Source: Glossina fuscipes (Eukaryota; Arthropoda; Insecta; Diptera; Glossinidae). Taken from it: a DNA stretch of 64,000 nucleotides. This document shows positions 10,895-23,311 of this stretch, piece by piece; positions within the stretch are counted from its first letter, which is position 1, and each line of letters begins with the position of its first letter. The notes below the pieces were generated by a model. The model was not told the DNA's origin, did no database searches, and saw nothing but the letters and a program-made list of their open reading frames with translations. The DNA is taken from NCBI RefSeq assembly GCF_014805625.2, contig NW_023998415.1, forward strand, positions 25,740,874 to 25,804,873, written 5' to 3'. The translations under genes were made by a program, and so were the position numbers.

Positions 10895-11300
10895 GGATAT
10901 GCAATTTAAAAAAATTTATTGAAAATAGATTTAGCAAAAAATATTTAAATCTGTTTAGCACGTTCCGAAGGTATTTTCATATAGATTCACGCGATGTAGG
11001 TGAAAATAATTGGAATTTTTTAGTCTGATTTAGTTTTTCAGTTTAGACCACTTCCGATGGTCGACTACAGTCAACATTAAGACTTTGAAGCATTTACTAA
11101 ACGAACTTTACGAAAGAAACATTTCACTTTTTTTACATCATTTCAAAGGTATCTTAAAATAGCTGCACGTGAAGTTTGCAGAACTATCTGAAATTTTTTG
11201 ATGTGGATAGATTACATTTCTAATTACATATGTGCATATGACCTGATACTAAATATTTAGCAAAGTGAACACCGTTACAGAGCTCTGCTCTGCTGATAAA
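10895..11300. repeat. Partial relative of family D
   Basis: It carries the same internal motif as the 5.0-5.8 kb element, again in two units about 178 bp apart: CGTTCCGAAGGTATTTTCAT at 10961 and CATTTCAAAGGTATCTTAAA near 11139, each followed by a GATTCACGYGATGTAG-like or CTGCACGTGAAG block. A TTACAGAGCTCTGCTCTG block near 11273 resembles the TTAACAGA-type terminal sequence. No paired terminal repeat could be established. Part of the region carries an (A/T)-rich filler. Confidence 0.5.
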
Positions 11301-11839
11301 TGTCTGTGTTAGTAATTTATGTATATCAAAGTTGCTAACATTTATCTGATACAAAGAATTCTGATAATAAGAGCATTATCGCAAATTGATTGTATTATTA
11401 ATGTAATTTTTGCTACGAGGAAAAATTTTTTTAAAAGTGTCACTAAAATGATCATGTGTAGCCAAATGTTCGATTTCGCATTTAAAGTCGCTATTCCTAG
11501 CAAAAAAAGCATGCTTATCGACCAATAAAAAGCACGTTTGACTGAAGAAAAACTTCGAAAATCAATTAAATTTGGATCACCATTCATCAAGTATGTAAAG
11601 CATAAATTATTACAATCATTATTCATAGGTTTATTCCATTTAAAGTTTAACTACAGCTTCAATCATAAATATTAATCACTTACCTAGGTTTGACTCAGGG
11701 TTCAATAACAATAAACACAGTACTCGTATTTCGATCTGAGGTCATTTAACATCTAATATACAAACATTTCTGAAGCTTCTCAACACTTAACATTATCCAC
11801 ATATTCTAACAATTTTATTACCTTTTCATATTAACTGGC

Positions 11840-11844
<5 letters not shown>

Positions 11845-11871
<27 letters not shown>
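11845..11871. repeat. Poly-A tract
   Basis: An uninterrupted run of about 27 A. It might mark an old retroposon tail, but no retroposon body is visible upstream. Confidence 0.9.
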
Positions 11872-11874
<3 letters not shown>

Positions 11875-14221
11875 AAGAGTGACCACTGCAAACTGACTTG
11901 CACTTAGTTATTTAATTGTGTATTCATGTGTATAGGCAAGGCAATTTTTTTTAAATTTATTTAATTCGATTTTATTCTTTAACACTTTTTATAATCCACG
12001 AAAATCAAATCAAATTCAATCACCGATTTTATAAAACCAATTATTGCAGCTCTTAGGAGCATAAAGCATGAAGATTAACTGAAATGAGATTAAGTTGAGC
12101 ATGAGAGAAAGAGATAACTAACAGCCCTTCGATTATTGCGTAAAGTACAGTAGAAGAAATTTTAATGAGAACTTAAATTGTAAAGTAAAAGAACTGAAGA
12201 AAACAGATTATATTTGTAATTTACATAAGCTAAACTTAAAAAATGTCTTTATTTAGTATAAATAAGAATTAAATAATAAGTTTAAGTATATTAAAATGTC
12301 ATTTGCATAAATGAGTAGAACATTTGAACTTCAAATGACAACAATGAGTTAAAAGAGCGTTAAGTAGTTATTTACTGTAATTGAGTTTGTCTATACGAAA
12401 CTTGTCGAAACTTGCAATGCAATATAACTTTTTTTTTTTTGTACATTTACTACATTATAAAACACATGCAACGAAATCTATGTATGTATGTTTTTTGAAA
12501 ATTGCTCAAGGTTATTCTTTCTATCTCCCACTCTCTCGCTCATCGCATCATTATTTTTAGCCCATTTCATAAGCAAAGCGATAATAGAAGAGGTCTTCAT
12601 TTTGTAATAACGCATATTACTTATTAGTTCGATTTGGTTCGCGTAAAATATTGGTTAAAGTGTAGATTGTTATAATAACAAATGTATAAAAATAGATATC
12701 GATAAGAAAAATATGATTGGTGTTATGATAAAAGTATCTTTTATTAGTGCTAGGCGAAGCAAAGACTGTGCGTTATTACACCGTCCGATGTGAAATGTTT
12801 CAAAGATACTTTTTCCATATAAATGTAAATAACTTCATTACATATCCAAGTACTAATATGGATTTTTCCTCAACGGAAAATAAATCAATTGATTTTAGCC
12901 AGCTTTTCCAATCTATCCATGTACCTATTGATACCATGTAAGAGTTTTGTATGTGTTGTTTGTATATACCGCATATATGCAGGTGTTTTTCGTATTGTTC
13001 GTTTTCCCTTAAGTTAATTACATGAGACTATGGACAGGTGACGGCAAAGAGAAATAATTCAATAGCCCTTCGAAATTTTGGATTTTGTCAATAGGCGGCA
13101 AAACAAATTGTAACAGATCCGCATCTTAAAAATATTCTCATTATAAACACTTTGCATTGAAATGCCTCTACAAAAGAAGAAATACTACATATATACAATC
13201 TAAACAGGTGAATATTTACTAATTTTTCTTTCAAGTTCTAGGAACATACTTTCTTGTTTAACATAAAATGCTCCCGTTGCCCATCCACGGTTTTTAGAGC
13301 TGTGTAAGCCGTGTAGGGTAAAGCAGAAAGTTGGAAAAAAGACGTCACAAGGCGTACATTTCGTGATGTAAAATTCAGTGACCAAATTATTTGCATCTGT
13401 TCATCTCCATTCCTATAATCGCGAGGATTCCACTGTCATCTAAAGATCGCAAAAAAAAACATTTTTTAATTAAATAAGATTCGAATTTACAGAAACATAG
13501 AAATATAAAAATATATTAACAATTCGTTAGTAATACTCATAATTATATGTTAGAAATCCAAAAGCATATGTATATATGTGTACATATAAACAACCAGCAT
13601 GAATTTCTGAAATAATGTAGCGATAATCAGTTGTCCGTTCGTATATTTTCTGCAAGAATTTTTTAATATCAAAAATTACAGAAAAAAATTGTAAGTTAAG
13701 TAGTTGCTTTAATTAAGCGAATCGCGACATGATAAGGAATCAGGAATTGTATTATAATTTATTCAGTAAGTTAGGATTTTTAGTATAGCAGACATAGGTA
13801 CAAAATTCGACATATATCTCAGAGAGACTTCCAAATCTTGAAACACAAAAAAAAAAAAAAAACTTTTAAAGAGAAAATTCTTTAAGCTTTAAAAATAAAT
13901 AAACATTTTGAAGTTTACAGTGCGCTTCAAACATGGCAGCTGCGTGCCGAAATGATGTAATATAATGAAAATTATTTTTTAATCCGCGATTTTTTTGCTT
14001 CCAGCTTGGCTTAAGAATTTTTTCAAGAAAATAATCGTTGGACATTAAAAGACCCTGAGCAATTTACTTATATCATAACAAATAGATCAATATCTGCTAA
14101 TTGATTATGCATCTAGGTAAGTGTCTTACATATGCATAAATTTGTACAATATTACTTTTTCTGTTTATTAGACGTTAACTTTAATGCTTCAATCCCATAT
14201 TAACGTTAATAAGTTATATAC

Positions 14222-14226
<5 letters not shown>

Positions 14227-14272
<46 letters not shown>
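14227..14272. repeat. (TA)n microsatellite
   Basis: A nearly pure TA run of about 45 bp with one TTTA interruption. It is one of the longest in the window. Confidence 0.95.
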
Positions 14273-14273
<1 letters not shown>

Positions 14274-14969
14274 TATATTTTTTTATTTACATTTAAATTT
14301 GTTCGAAATCTATTTAAAGCCGTAGTAAACGGTCATATATTTTAATGTTAACAATTTTTACAGAAATTTACGACAGATTCATTAAGATTATCATAAAACA
14401 AAATCATAAAATAATTATTGACCATAGTCGCTTATATGTATGCTCGTAATTATTATTCAACGATTGTGGCTAGATTGGATTCAAGCTTACGAAAAAAACG
14501 ATGGAAAGGCACTAAGCAATCAAGCGATTGCTAATTCAAAGATAAAACTTTGCTTTTTAATACTTGGACATATATATTCTATTCATTGCAAACACTTGTA
14601 TTATAAAAGATAATTAAAACATTTGTAGCGGTATTGATAACAAAAACAAGTAGGAAAGCTGCATTGGCACTTGCGACGAATATATACTACTCATCATATT
14701 TAATCAATATTTAAAAATTATTAAGTATTCTGTGGGTTTATCATAATTAGTCCATTTGAAAAAAAAATCCTTTTGGATAGCTTGACTTAATACTGAGGAG
14801 GAAGTTACAATTTTATGCTTATTATGAACTTATGAAAACTTTAGCTTCAAGTTGTCTATTGTAATTCCAGTCTGTTACTTAAAATGTGCGAACTTTGATC
14901 TTTAGTTCAGAATATATACCTTAAGTTTCAGCTATTTTGTTTTTTTTTTTTTTTTTCATCAAAAAAGTA

Positions 14970-15030
14970 AGCAGACGAAAACCCGGACAGATGGACATTG
15001 CCAAATTGACTTGAAAATTTAGATTAATGA
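14970..15030 (+). repeat. Family A-type signature fragment
   Basis: CGGACAGATGGACATTGCC followed by AAATTGACTTGAAAA matches the family A signature followed by its ATCGACTTG-like block. Only about 50-60 bp are alignable. The poly-T tract at 14940-14956 precedes it. Confidence 0.5.
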
Positions 15031-15204
15031 AGAATTTACAAGTTTTGTGAGATGTATCTTGTAATTTACGAAGAGAAGGGAAGGTGCTTAAGCCTTTCAT
15101 TGATAGACTTTTATTCAATCATCTTACCGTCATATCACAATTCCTTTGCTAAACAATTTTGCGCTTTAAGGCTGGTAATATTTTTCAATAAATTTTTTAA
15201 ACCA

Positions 15205-15332
15205 ATATATATATATATATATATTTTATATCAGCCGATAACTTTTTTTCTACATTATTAGTAATGTCAGTTATAGCTTTTCTACTTTTACTCTACAGTT
15301 ACTTAATCGTTCAAGTTCATATGATTATTTAT

Positions 15333-15366
<34 letters not shown>
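15205..15366. repeat. Two (TA)n microsatellites
   Basis: TA runs at 15205-15224 and 15336-15366, separated by about 110 bp of unassigned sequence. Confidence 0.9.
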
Positions 15367-15370
<4 letters not shown>

Positions 15371-15565
15371 TCATTTATACATCTGTGCAAGTACTATTTA
15401 AATTCGCCTTAGTTGGTGGGAAACGAATTATTAATTTCTTCTCTTATATCAGCGCTTTACTACCCAAGCATTTAATTCATGCAAAAATGAATAATTTTCA
15501 TAAAAAAACAATTTGAATTATTTGTTTATAATAAAATAAAGTTATCAGATCAATTATCATTTTGT

Positions 15566-15925
15566 ACCCTATTCCACTCGTAGTGAAAACGTATATTAAA
15601 TTTGGGCAGATGTATGTAACATGGAAAGAGCAGAAGAAGTTGAGATAGGCCCACCTTTTATTATACTGATCGATTCAGAATCACATTCCATATCGATCTA
15701 AGCTTACGCTCCGTCTATCTGCCCACCTTGTTTTCTTGTGTTCAACTTGCAGGCTACAATATTTGTGAATATTCTAATGGAATTCGGTACACATATTTTC
15801 GGGCATATTTTTGCCCAAAGACGAATGCCATTCAAAATGATTCGGATCGGGTCACTATTTCGAGCACTTCTCATTTACCCCATTAATTTGAAAAGTCGTT
15901 ATATGTAACAGAGTATATAATGGTG
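15566..15925 (-). repeat. Family B copy, near full length
   Basis: On the minus strand the 3' end sits at 15566 (TACCCTATTCCACTCG on plus). Next come the CATGTTACATACAT block, the GGTGGGCCTATCTC block (plus strand GAGATAGGCCCACC), the GATCGATTCAGAATCA block at 15669-15684, an eroded GACGGACAGA signature, the GCAGGCTACAATAT block and a GGGCAAAAATATGCCCG segment. The 5' part ends with AACGACTTTTCAAATTAATG. The block order agrees with the copies at 43090 and 62118. Element length is about 350-360 bp. Confidence 0.75.
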
Positions 15926-17180
15926 TGCCGTGATCCACTAAGCTGTTTTTCATTTTTATAATGAAACTTTTTATGATTCTCGTAAATGTATGTATATTAC
16001 AGTTTGTAGAAATACTTCTCAACTACAGATTATAAATACATTTTTGAATGGTACAAGCAAAAGGACAGTTCTAGTGTGATGATCGTAGGTATAAGAAATA
16101 AATAGCGTACATCAGAAAATGCATTGTTAAAAAAAAAACTCACTTAACAGTGTAATCCGTGTATTGCACTGAAACGTTTCATTCTTGTTTGAGAATCTGT
16201 CTTAATTTCGATTTATCTCATTTCTTTCCTCTGAACATATTTATTAACGCTTGCAATCAGAATTAAAAATCTGTACAAAAAATAATGTGTAGCGCTTGTA
16301 ATTAAAACACCTTTAGAGAAGACTCAACCGCTCTAATCGTATCTATCTTGTGGCTTGTAAGCAATTAAACTAGATAACACCTCTGAACATGCAACTAACC
16401 AAGGATTGTAATTAATTATCGTTTTCATTTAAGATTAGTGTGCTTCAGATAAGATGCTATTAACAAGAAAAGAATAGAAAAAAAAAAGTATACAATTTTT
16501 CTGATAATTTTATAAGGTCATGAAAAAAATTGAATTTTTAACAAAACTCGGGATAAATACCCTACGCTATCTAACTAAACTGACATGTAACGACATTGGA
16601 ATGATGAGGAGAAATGCGAGCAGGATTGGAATCACTTTCCAATTTATACAATTATACAAGAAGAAACAAATTACATTTAAAATACACGAAATCGTGGCTA
16701 ACTTTCAAACTTAATCTGACGAAAGCCGTAAAAATAAAAATTTGTAATAGTCGGCCTTGCTTTTCAAGTGCAACGTCTTAAATTTTTAAGTGTAGCATCA
16801 ATAGATAAATAATAAAATAGCGGACAGACAAACATGGCTGAATTGAAGAACACACCATCATGATGATGTGAGAGGAAAAGGTTTACTAAGTGATTGATAT
16901 CAGAAAAATATGCAAAAAAATATTCTCTTCTTTAATCTATGATTAGGACAAGTGTTAATTAATTGTAAAGAATTTATCCATTAAAAACAATCCAAAAGAT
17001 ACGAAAAATCTTTGGATACAAACAAATAGCACACATTTCCCTGTCATTTCAGCTTTACATCGGAGATTCATGCTTTCGAAACCTGCATAAAGTAATTGCT
17101 ATGGTCTACAATACCACCTTTCTGTGCTTGCTTTCTCGAACTTTACCGTTGTTTTTTTCCCCTACGGGCTCTGATACAAT
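15926..17180. other. Unassigned AT-rich DNA
   Basis: No gene recognised. A family A-type scrap, GCGGACAGACAAACATGGCT at 16820-16839, is followed by GAATTGAAG. A 64-codon plus-strand frame at 16520-16714 shows no motif. Confidence 0.45.
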
Positions 17181-17299
17181 GAAGCCGCGCTTTTTTTTTT
17201 TTTTTTTTTCTTTTTTGCCCTGGGAATAAAAATTAAGGAATTTAAACGAATGTTCACCTGTTATTCGCAGGCCTCAAAAAAAAAAAAGCGCGGCTTTCT
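17181..17299. repeat. Long-arm inverted repeat with T/A tracts
   Basis: GAAGCCGCGC followed by about 19 T (17181-17209) is mirrored by about 12 A followed by GCGCGGCTTTC (17276-17297). A stem of roughly 20 bp would enclose a loop of about 66 nt. The GC-rich 9-bp ends stand out from the surroundings. It could be a tiny inverted-repeat element, or a T/A slippage hairpin. No coding content lies inside. Confidence 0.8.
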
Positions 17300-17507
17300 T
17301 GTGTTTGGGCCTTATCATCACTTTAAGCAAGATTTTATATGTTTTTATGATTAGGCCGTGCTAATCGTTACAGAACTGCAGCATGTTCTCGAATGCAGGT
17401 GAGGTGTGTTATCGTGTGTAAAAATTCAATAAACTGGCAAAAAATGTAGCCTAAAATATCCAATTATTGGCATCTGTGCTGTTTACCTCTTAACTCTCAA
17501 TTAGGCT

Positions 17508-17680
17508 TTACTCAGTACTAACGCCAATGGGGGTAAATTTCCCGCCAACTCCGTTCGGAGTTTTACCTGATGATTCAAATACATCTCCTTCCCTTTCTCG
17601 AACAATTGCGTTCGATTTCGAAATGGGTTTTTGATTAGACTCTACACCAGTTGTTGCCCCACGTAAACTAGATTTGTGCA
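17508..17680 (-). pseudogene. Orphan protein-like segment, unknown family
   Basis: The 3' half of a 105-codon minus-strand frame reads as hydrophilic, low-complexity protein: GATTGVESNQKPISKSNAIV, then REREGDVFESSGKTPNGVGG, then KFTPIGVSTE and a stop. Composition (G, S, K, E-rich) differs from chance A/T-driven frames. Upstream of it the frame runs into a family B copy, so any original gene is cut there. It could be the end of a decayed transposon or cellular ORF. I do not recognise it. Confidence 0.2.
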
Positions 17681-17689
17681 AATATGCGT

Positions 17690-17830
17690 AACATTTAAAA
17701 GGACTTAAAGTAGGCCCAACTTTTATTGCATTGATCGATTCAGAATCATTTGAGACTATCTGTCTGTCTGTCTGTCTGTATGCCTGATGCTCTATTTTGA
17801 CATATCTAGGCGAAATTTGGTACAATGACC
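17690..17830 (-). repeat. Family B fragment with expanded CTGT tract
   Basis: On the plus strand AAGTAGGCCCAACTTTTATT is followed by GATCGATTCAGAATCATTTG. A (TCTG)n run at 17758-17778 replaces the usual GACGGAC signature, and the CGAAATTTGGTACAATG block follows. This is minus-oriented family B. The signature has slipped into a tetranucleotide microsatellite. Confidence 0.65.
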
Positions 17831-19914
17831 CGTCGTTTTAGCTTAAGGGTGAACTCTATTAACAAATGAATTAGATCGGACATCTAAGCAACCGCATCCC
17901 CTGCAATGTCTTATTTCGAAAAACTCTTCATACGAAAAGTGTTCCAATTTTTAAAGTTACGTGACAACAAGTATAAGCAGATGTCAACTCATTTTTTCGC
18001 TATCTTTCCCATTGTATACAATCGAACTGAAATTGCTTCTCGAGTTACTCGTAACTGTGCACCCAGTTTGTAAAAACTAATCTTGAAAGGCTCAAGGCCG
18101 AATTGACAACTTAATTACCTTAATATTGATGGTCATGGGGCCTGTAAAAGTTGTCTTGTTTAGGAGATCTTCGTATAAATAGCTTCTGCTCTTATTTTTG
18201 CAACCCACCACAATACAAAATCGTGCTTCTGTTTGTGACAGATATTAGCAGCCGTGATAATGCTCGCTTACATCCCTTTGATAGTCCAATTTAAGCATCC
18301 CGATCTATTTGATGTTATGTAAGCAATTTGAATTGCTTTGCCTGGTTCGCGGAAGTGGGCTTGGTTTCCAATCTGCAATCCCGCTTAGCTTTATTGTCCG
18401 CTTCGGTTATACTCAAGATGTCCATTGGCTTTCACAGTGTGGGTTAGGTTTATCGAAACTTTCAATTTTGGTTGGTGAAGGTTGGCATAATGCGGCTCCG
18501 TATGTTGGCGATATGGATCGGGATTTGATTGGAAATTTCTGTCGCAATTTTCAAAAGAGGTTTACGTAAAGACGTAATACATTTTTACTATTTAGCATTA
18601 CTATAGCAAGTTAACGCAGTTAAGTTTTATACGTGTATCACTTGTAACTCACAGGCCAGCCGCATTCGTTATGAGATGACCACATATTTTTTTTTTGCTG
18701 CTGTTGTTGTTGTTGTTATTGTTTTTTAATTGAATAGTACACTGGAGCTTGTATTAATTGTATGCCAGTAAAGTAATAAATTTTTTGTAATTTATTGCCA
18801 TAGAAATTCCAAAGAAAGCACTAACTATCATTACTATCTGGTATCACATTGAATGAATAGCTGTCACAACCATGTCTCTGTTTCAAATCTTACTCATCTT
18901 ATCGACTGACTTTTATTAGTGTATGTGAAAATATTTGGTAGAGACTATAACCTGAGTGCTTTAATTCATTGTTGCGCTGCTCTGTCAGGTTTTAAGTTTT
19001 AGTAAAGCAAAGGTTAATAGTTGATTACCATTTCACTTAAGACCACTCTGTGCTATGTCTTCCTGTCATATCTCTTTCGTAAAGCCTGAAAAGCCAATGA
19101 ACAAACAATATTTTCCACGTTTTTATGCCAGTATAATAAAATGTCTTCCGATCTCCTATAACGAAAAAAGGAATTTAATTTGAAATATTAAAGATGTTAA
19201 GAATTTCTTTGCTATATATATTTTATCACCGTTACATTCGAAAGTCCATTTCGTCTTTCGGCTTTTATTTTAAAGTAAATTAGAATAGAGTATTCAAGGT
19301 TCGTTTTAATGCGCGTTTGGTTTGTTCGCATTTTAAGTAAACTTAATTTACAGATAACATGTGTACATAATATCATGATTCAGTGCTCGCTCACCTAAGG
19401 TAGTTTTGCACTGTGTCTCAAAAGATGATGTGACAAGAACAAGTGCAAAATGTTGTACGTGTTATGTTTGCTTTTCTTTTTTTTTTTCGTTATACTCAGA
19501 CCTATACTTTTTCACAGAATCGCTTCATCTTTTGGTTGCGATGTTTTGTTTTTGTTTTTTTCTTTTTCTTTCTTGAAATTAAAATTTACTTTATCTAAGC
19601 GCAAGATTCTGACACAAGAGGAGAAAATATCTGCACAATTTTGTAGACATTACGTGAACTGAGATTCTTTCACAGAATTTGTGTTTAAAACAAATAGTGA
19701 CCTATTCAGGTTCTTATAGAAACATTTCGTCAGAAAATTTATTTCGATAATACATCACGTCAATCAAAAATCTCATAGGCTTAGATGTAATAACAAAAAT
19801 TGTTCCAGTTGATCTGTATGACAAAACGCACTGTCCTCGAAGTACTTAAAATATCTCATTAGTGGACTTTTCAATTATATGTTATTTCCTACGTAAGTTG
19901 GGGTACATTGGCAT
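17831..19914. other. Unassigned DNA with a GC-richer island
   Basis: About 2 kb without a recognisable gene. The part at 18240-18570 has higher GC and carries an 86-codon plus-strand frame (18309-18569) with a plausible but unrecognised sequence (for example LSILVGEGWHNAAPYVGDMD). I could not tie it to any family, and stops flank it. Poly-T tracts occur near 18690 and 19480. Confidence 0.4.
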
Positions 19915-20025
19915 TTTAAGTTTGTGCAAAACACAAAGAAGAACTTGCGAATAGATCTAAGCTTGACTGCCCGTCCGCCCATCTTGTGTTGTTGTCTTCG
20001 TCCTAGAGAATCTTCTCGCAAAAAG
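19915..20025 (-). repeat. Degenerate family B fragment
   Basis: On plus, GTGCAAAACACAAAGAAGAAC and GATCTAAGCTTGACTGCCCG followed by TCCGCCCATCTTGTG match, in decayed form, the minus-strand order of a family B 3' half plus signature. The assignment rests on only about 100 bp. Confidence 0.4.
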
Positions 20026-20690
20026 ACCATCATGTAAACAACTGCACTAAGTGAAGTAGTGTAGGTTGTTCGAAAGTGGGCCGGGTGCCATTATAGTGTT
20101 TTTACTTGTTTTAATGCAATAAAACCACTTTCGAAATCATGTATTGGTTGGATGTGTGTGTGTGTGTACTTGGACAATGGTTAAATTGAAAAATATGGCA
20201 ATTCTGGCAAATGCATTAAAAGTCATTATTCTTTCATCTAAGAAGCGATCCCTAATGATGAGATACATTCTGAATATCGTAAAACAGCAATCACCTCAGA
20301 AATGATTGATTATGTTCATGATAAGCTGTTGAATGATAGTCCATTACTTGTGACAGATTTCCTTGAATCCGAAATTTATTCATTTCGATCAATTTATGAA
20401 ATATTAATTAATTAATCAAGAATGATAATGAAAATGACACAGACAAAATCATAAGATTCAGATCAGAAATGTATTCGAATGAAATTTTTCAAACAATATG
20501 ATGATTTCATGCCTCAATTTCTAAGCAGGGAAGAAACGTGAATTTCCCTATGGCTAATTGCAGAGCAGAGAAAGCACAGAGATTTTTAACCTTGAGGATG
20601 ATCACAGTTCTCGAAATTTTCATAAGGGAATGCTGATATCAATTTTCTGAGATGACAAAGATCATGTCTTAACTGATTACTTTAACACTG
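20026..20690. other. Unassigned AT-rich DNA
   Basis: No gene or known repeat is visible. A short (TG)n run lies at 20155-20167. Confidence 0.5.
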
Positions 20691-21123
20691 GTGATGGTTA
20701 GTAGAGCGTTCAAGGTTTCCATGACCTTGCTCTATGCCTTTCTTCTGATCTCTAACGTTGAAAACTTTTTATATTTGAAACATTTTTCGGCCACTAAACG
20801 ATTCGCAGCAATTATGAATGAGCACTTTCGATTCCATAAGGCAACTATGTGCAGAGATAGAATAAATAAATCTAAAGAACAACAAAGTATTAGGCTTAAG
20901 CAAAGACGGCACTAAGAAATGAATGCGTTTCGAGTCGTTAGTTAAAGTTCCATTACCAGCTAATAACAGCCAATATAAAAATAACCGTCTAACGAAGTGG
21001 AACTTTGATGAGCTATGCCGAGTAGGGAAAGAATTATCCCTGCATGGAATAAAACCAAACACCTACAGTCACCTTTATTATCGATCGAGAATAACCAATA
21101 AAAGTTACAAATTATTTAAATAA
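20691..21123 (+). pseudogene. Two adjoining open frames of unknown origin
   Basis: Two plus-strand frames, 20691-20915 and 20923-21123, almost abut in different phases. Together they read as about 140 residues with one frameshift. The second contains protein-like runs (for example NNRLTKWNFDELCRVGKELS, then HGIKPNTYSHLYYRSRITNK). No catalytic motif is recognised, and a 97-codon minus-strand frame overlaps. This could be a decayed transposon ORF or chance. Confidence 0.2.
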
Positions 21124-22760
21124 AATATGCGGAAAGGAAAACTACTCTTACTCTCTGAAATAACTGAAGGGGCAGAATATTGCTTGAAACTCTTCAAGAA
21201 ATATTAAAATCAAGCTTGCTGAGAACGTATGATGGCGATATATCGCCTTGAATTGATTTGATTAAAAAGCTCAATCTTCCACCTGCAAGACTAGTTACGT
21301 AGATCAGTAGTAATTGATTAGCTTCCCATCCTAAGGCACTCAAGGAAAGCAGGAGAAATTGTGCTCGGATTGCTTCAATTACATCGACATAATAATGATG
21401 ATTGCGAGACGAAATAACAAACGCATATTCAAGCAGTCGAAAATTTCACATCTTCTGTGTACAAGATGTTTGTAACAGAGTCATCGCAGTGTTCTTATAT
21501 ATCCGATATATATGCCATCAGTGAAGTATTATACCAAACATTGAGAGATTGAGGTAAATTGTTGATTTGCAAGAGACTTAACATAACCAGTGGTTGTAAG
21601 TGCACGAATTTAGATAAGGCCCTCAAAATTCGCGTCACACGATCTTACGCTTCCCTCAATGAATCGAAATATTTTTTTGGATCAATATTGAGGTTATGTT
21701 TAACCTCAGTCGATAGATCAATAAAATAAGGAGTGCCATCTTCGACGCAGTTATTTTTCCCATTTTACCCAGCATTCTCCTTCAAAAAAAAAACCCACGA
21801 ACGGTTTTAGAGTTCTCGGCCATGAGTGAAACCAATTTAAGGTAAAAATTTCGTTCCTCTCACGCTCAGGATATAGTAATTGGAGTGGTCTGGCCAGCCA
21901 AACTTTTGAAACATATGGAAGCGATATAATTGAATCTCGATACGGGAATACAACTATTTGTGCGATTTCCTTTAAGAGCAATCACATAAAAGAAGGGAAA
22001 TGCACTGCTATAGAAGAAAATCAAGAAACCCTAAGCTCATGCTGATATTATCAAAGCATTTGTGCCGCCCAAGACTATAAGCCAAAAACAATAAATAATT
22101 ATTGAAAACATAATTTCCAAAGTAAAATATTTATACCGCTTATTAAAAACATAAAACAATATGTTAAAAAAAAACAAAACTCGAAAGATTGCCAGTGTAT
22201 GTATACGGAAAGATTTTGTTGTTCCTCGTAGTAAAGCAGTGTTAGAACACAAATTCAAATGTTAAACGGCGATGTATGGGCATCGGGTACTTACGGCAAT
22301 GGCCAGATTTGCGTTCACAAACCAACGAAATACTCAGCGGGAGTTCTCTGTGTTCTGCTGCTGCTGTCTTAATTTTAGTCGTCTATTTGCATTGTGAAAA
22401 TATTATTCATTCAATGATATATAAGCCGTGTTGTATTATGTTCAGTAAACACTCTACTACAGCGTTATCTCAGGCGTGACAAAACACTTAAGAAATATTT
22501 TTCAATTACCATACACACAAACTTGCACACATATAAAGATATGCTTCTATAAAGATATTTTGTTGTTTTACATTCATATCAAAACTATTCAACTATATAC
22601 CACTGATAGAAAATTATACTATTAAAATATATATATATATATATATTTTTAAATATCTTTTTTGTAATAATATATTTTTTGCAGAAAAAGAAAAAACGTG
22701 TACAATAAATCCAATAAATTTCACACTCCAAACTACGGTACAAACGCTTAGTTTCGTGTT

Positions 22761-22796
<36 letters not shown>

Positions 22797-23311
22797 TGTC
22801 TGAATATATTATTCATGATATAATGATTAATAAAAATTAATTTTCATTTAACACTAAACGAGGAAAAAAAAATTTAATAATTATGAATATGGTTAAAGTT
22901 CAAAGTCACCTTTTTGTCCAGAATTTTATTAATTTTTAATAAAGAAAGAAAAAATAATAATAATGAAAAGATATAAGCAACAAATGGCGTTTCTTGCCTA
23001 AGATAACGTAACAGTGCACGTGTGCCTTGTTTTTTTTTTTTTTTTTTTTTTTTGTTTTGTTTGCGTGTGCGTTGTTTTATATGCTGTGATATTTATTTCG
23101 TTTTACCTCATTCAGGGTAAACTGATTGTAACTCCTAAAACTCGTGTATACAAATGTCGTCTTTTCGTATGTAACACGGACAAGCAGGAGCGCATCCATC
23201 CCTCATTGATCTTTGATTTGTTTGTCGATTGCATTAAAATCACATTAACTCGCATATATTCTTTCAATTCATCAATGTTGAAACAACTAAGAACATCATA
23301 ATCGGGCAAAG
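21124..23311. other. Unassigned AT-rich DNA
   Basis: About 2.2 kb with no recognised gene. It contains (TA)n tracts at 22626-22647 and 22763-22794 and a poly-T run at 23028-23053. The minus- and plus-strand frames at 21751-22479 have no motif. Confidence 0.5.
22763..22794. repeat. (TA)n microsatellite
   Basis: A pure TA run of about 32 bp. Confidence 0.95.

Larger units (their letters stand above)
11301..14969. other. Long unassigned AT-rich stretch
   Basis: About 3.7 kb with no recognisable gene. It contains poly-A at 11845-11871, poly-T near 12429-12440, poly-A near 13847-13862 and a large (TA)n tract at 14227-14272. The overlapping plus and minus frames at 11319-11626 have no recognisable motif. 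An AAAAACAAGTAGGAAAGCTG sequence at 14641 resembles the start seen in many dispersed fly repeats, but nothing else could be aligned. Confidence 0.5.

Noticed and set aside
11845..11871. Poly-A tail of a LINE or processed pseudogene
   Set aside because: No coding or repeat body upstream and no flanking duplication that I could find.
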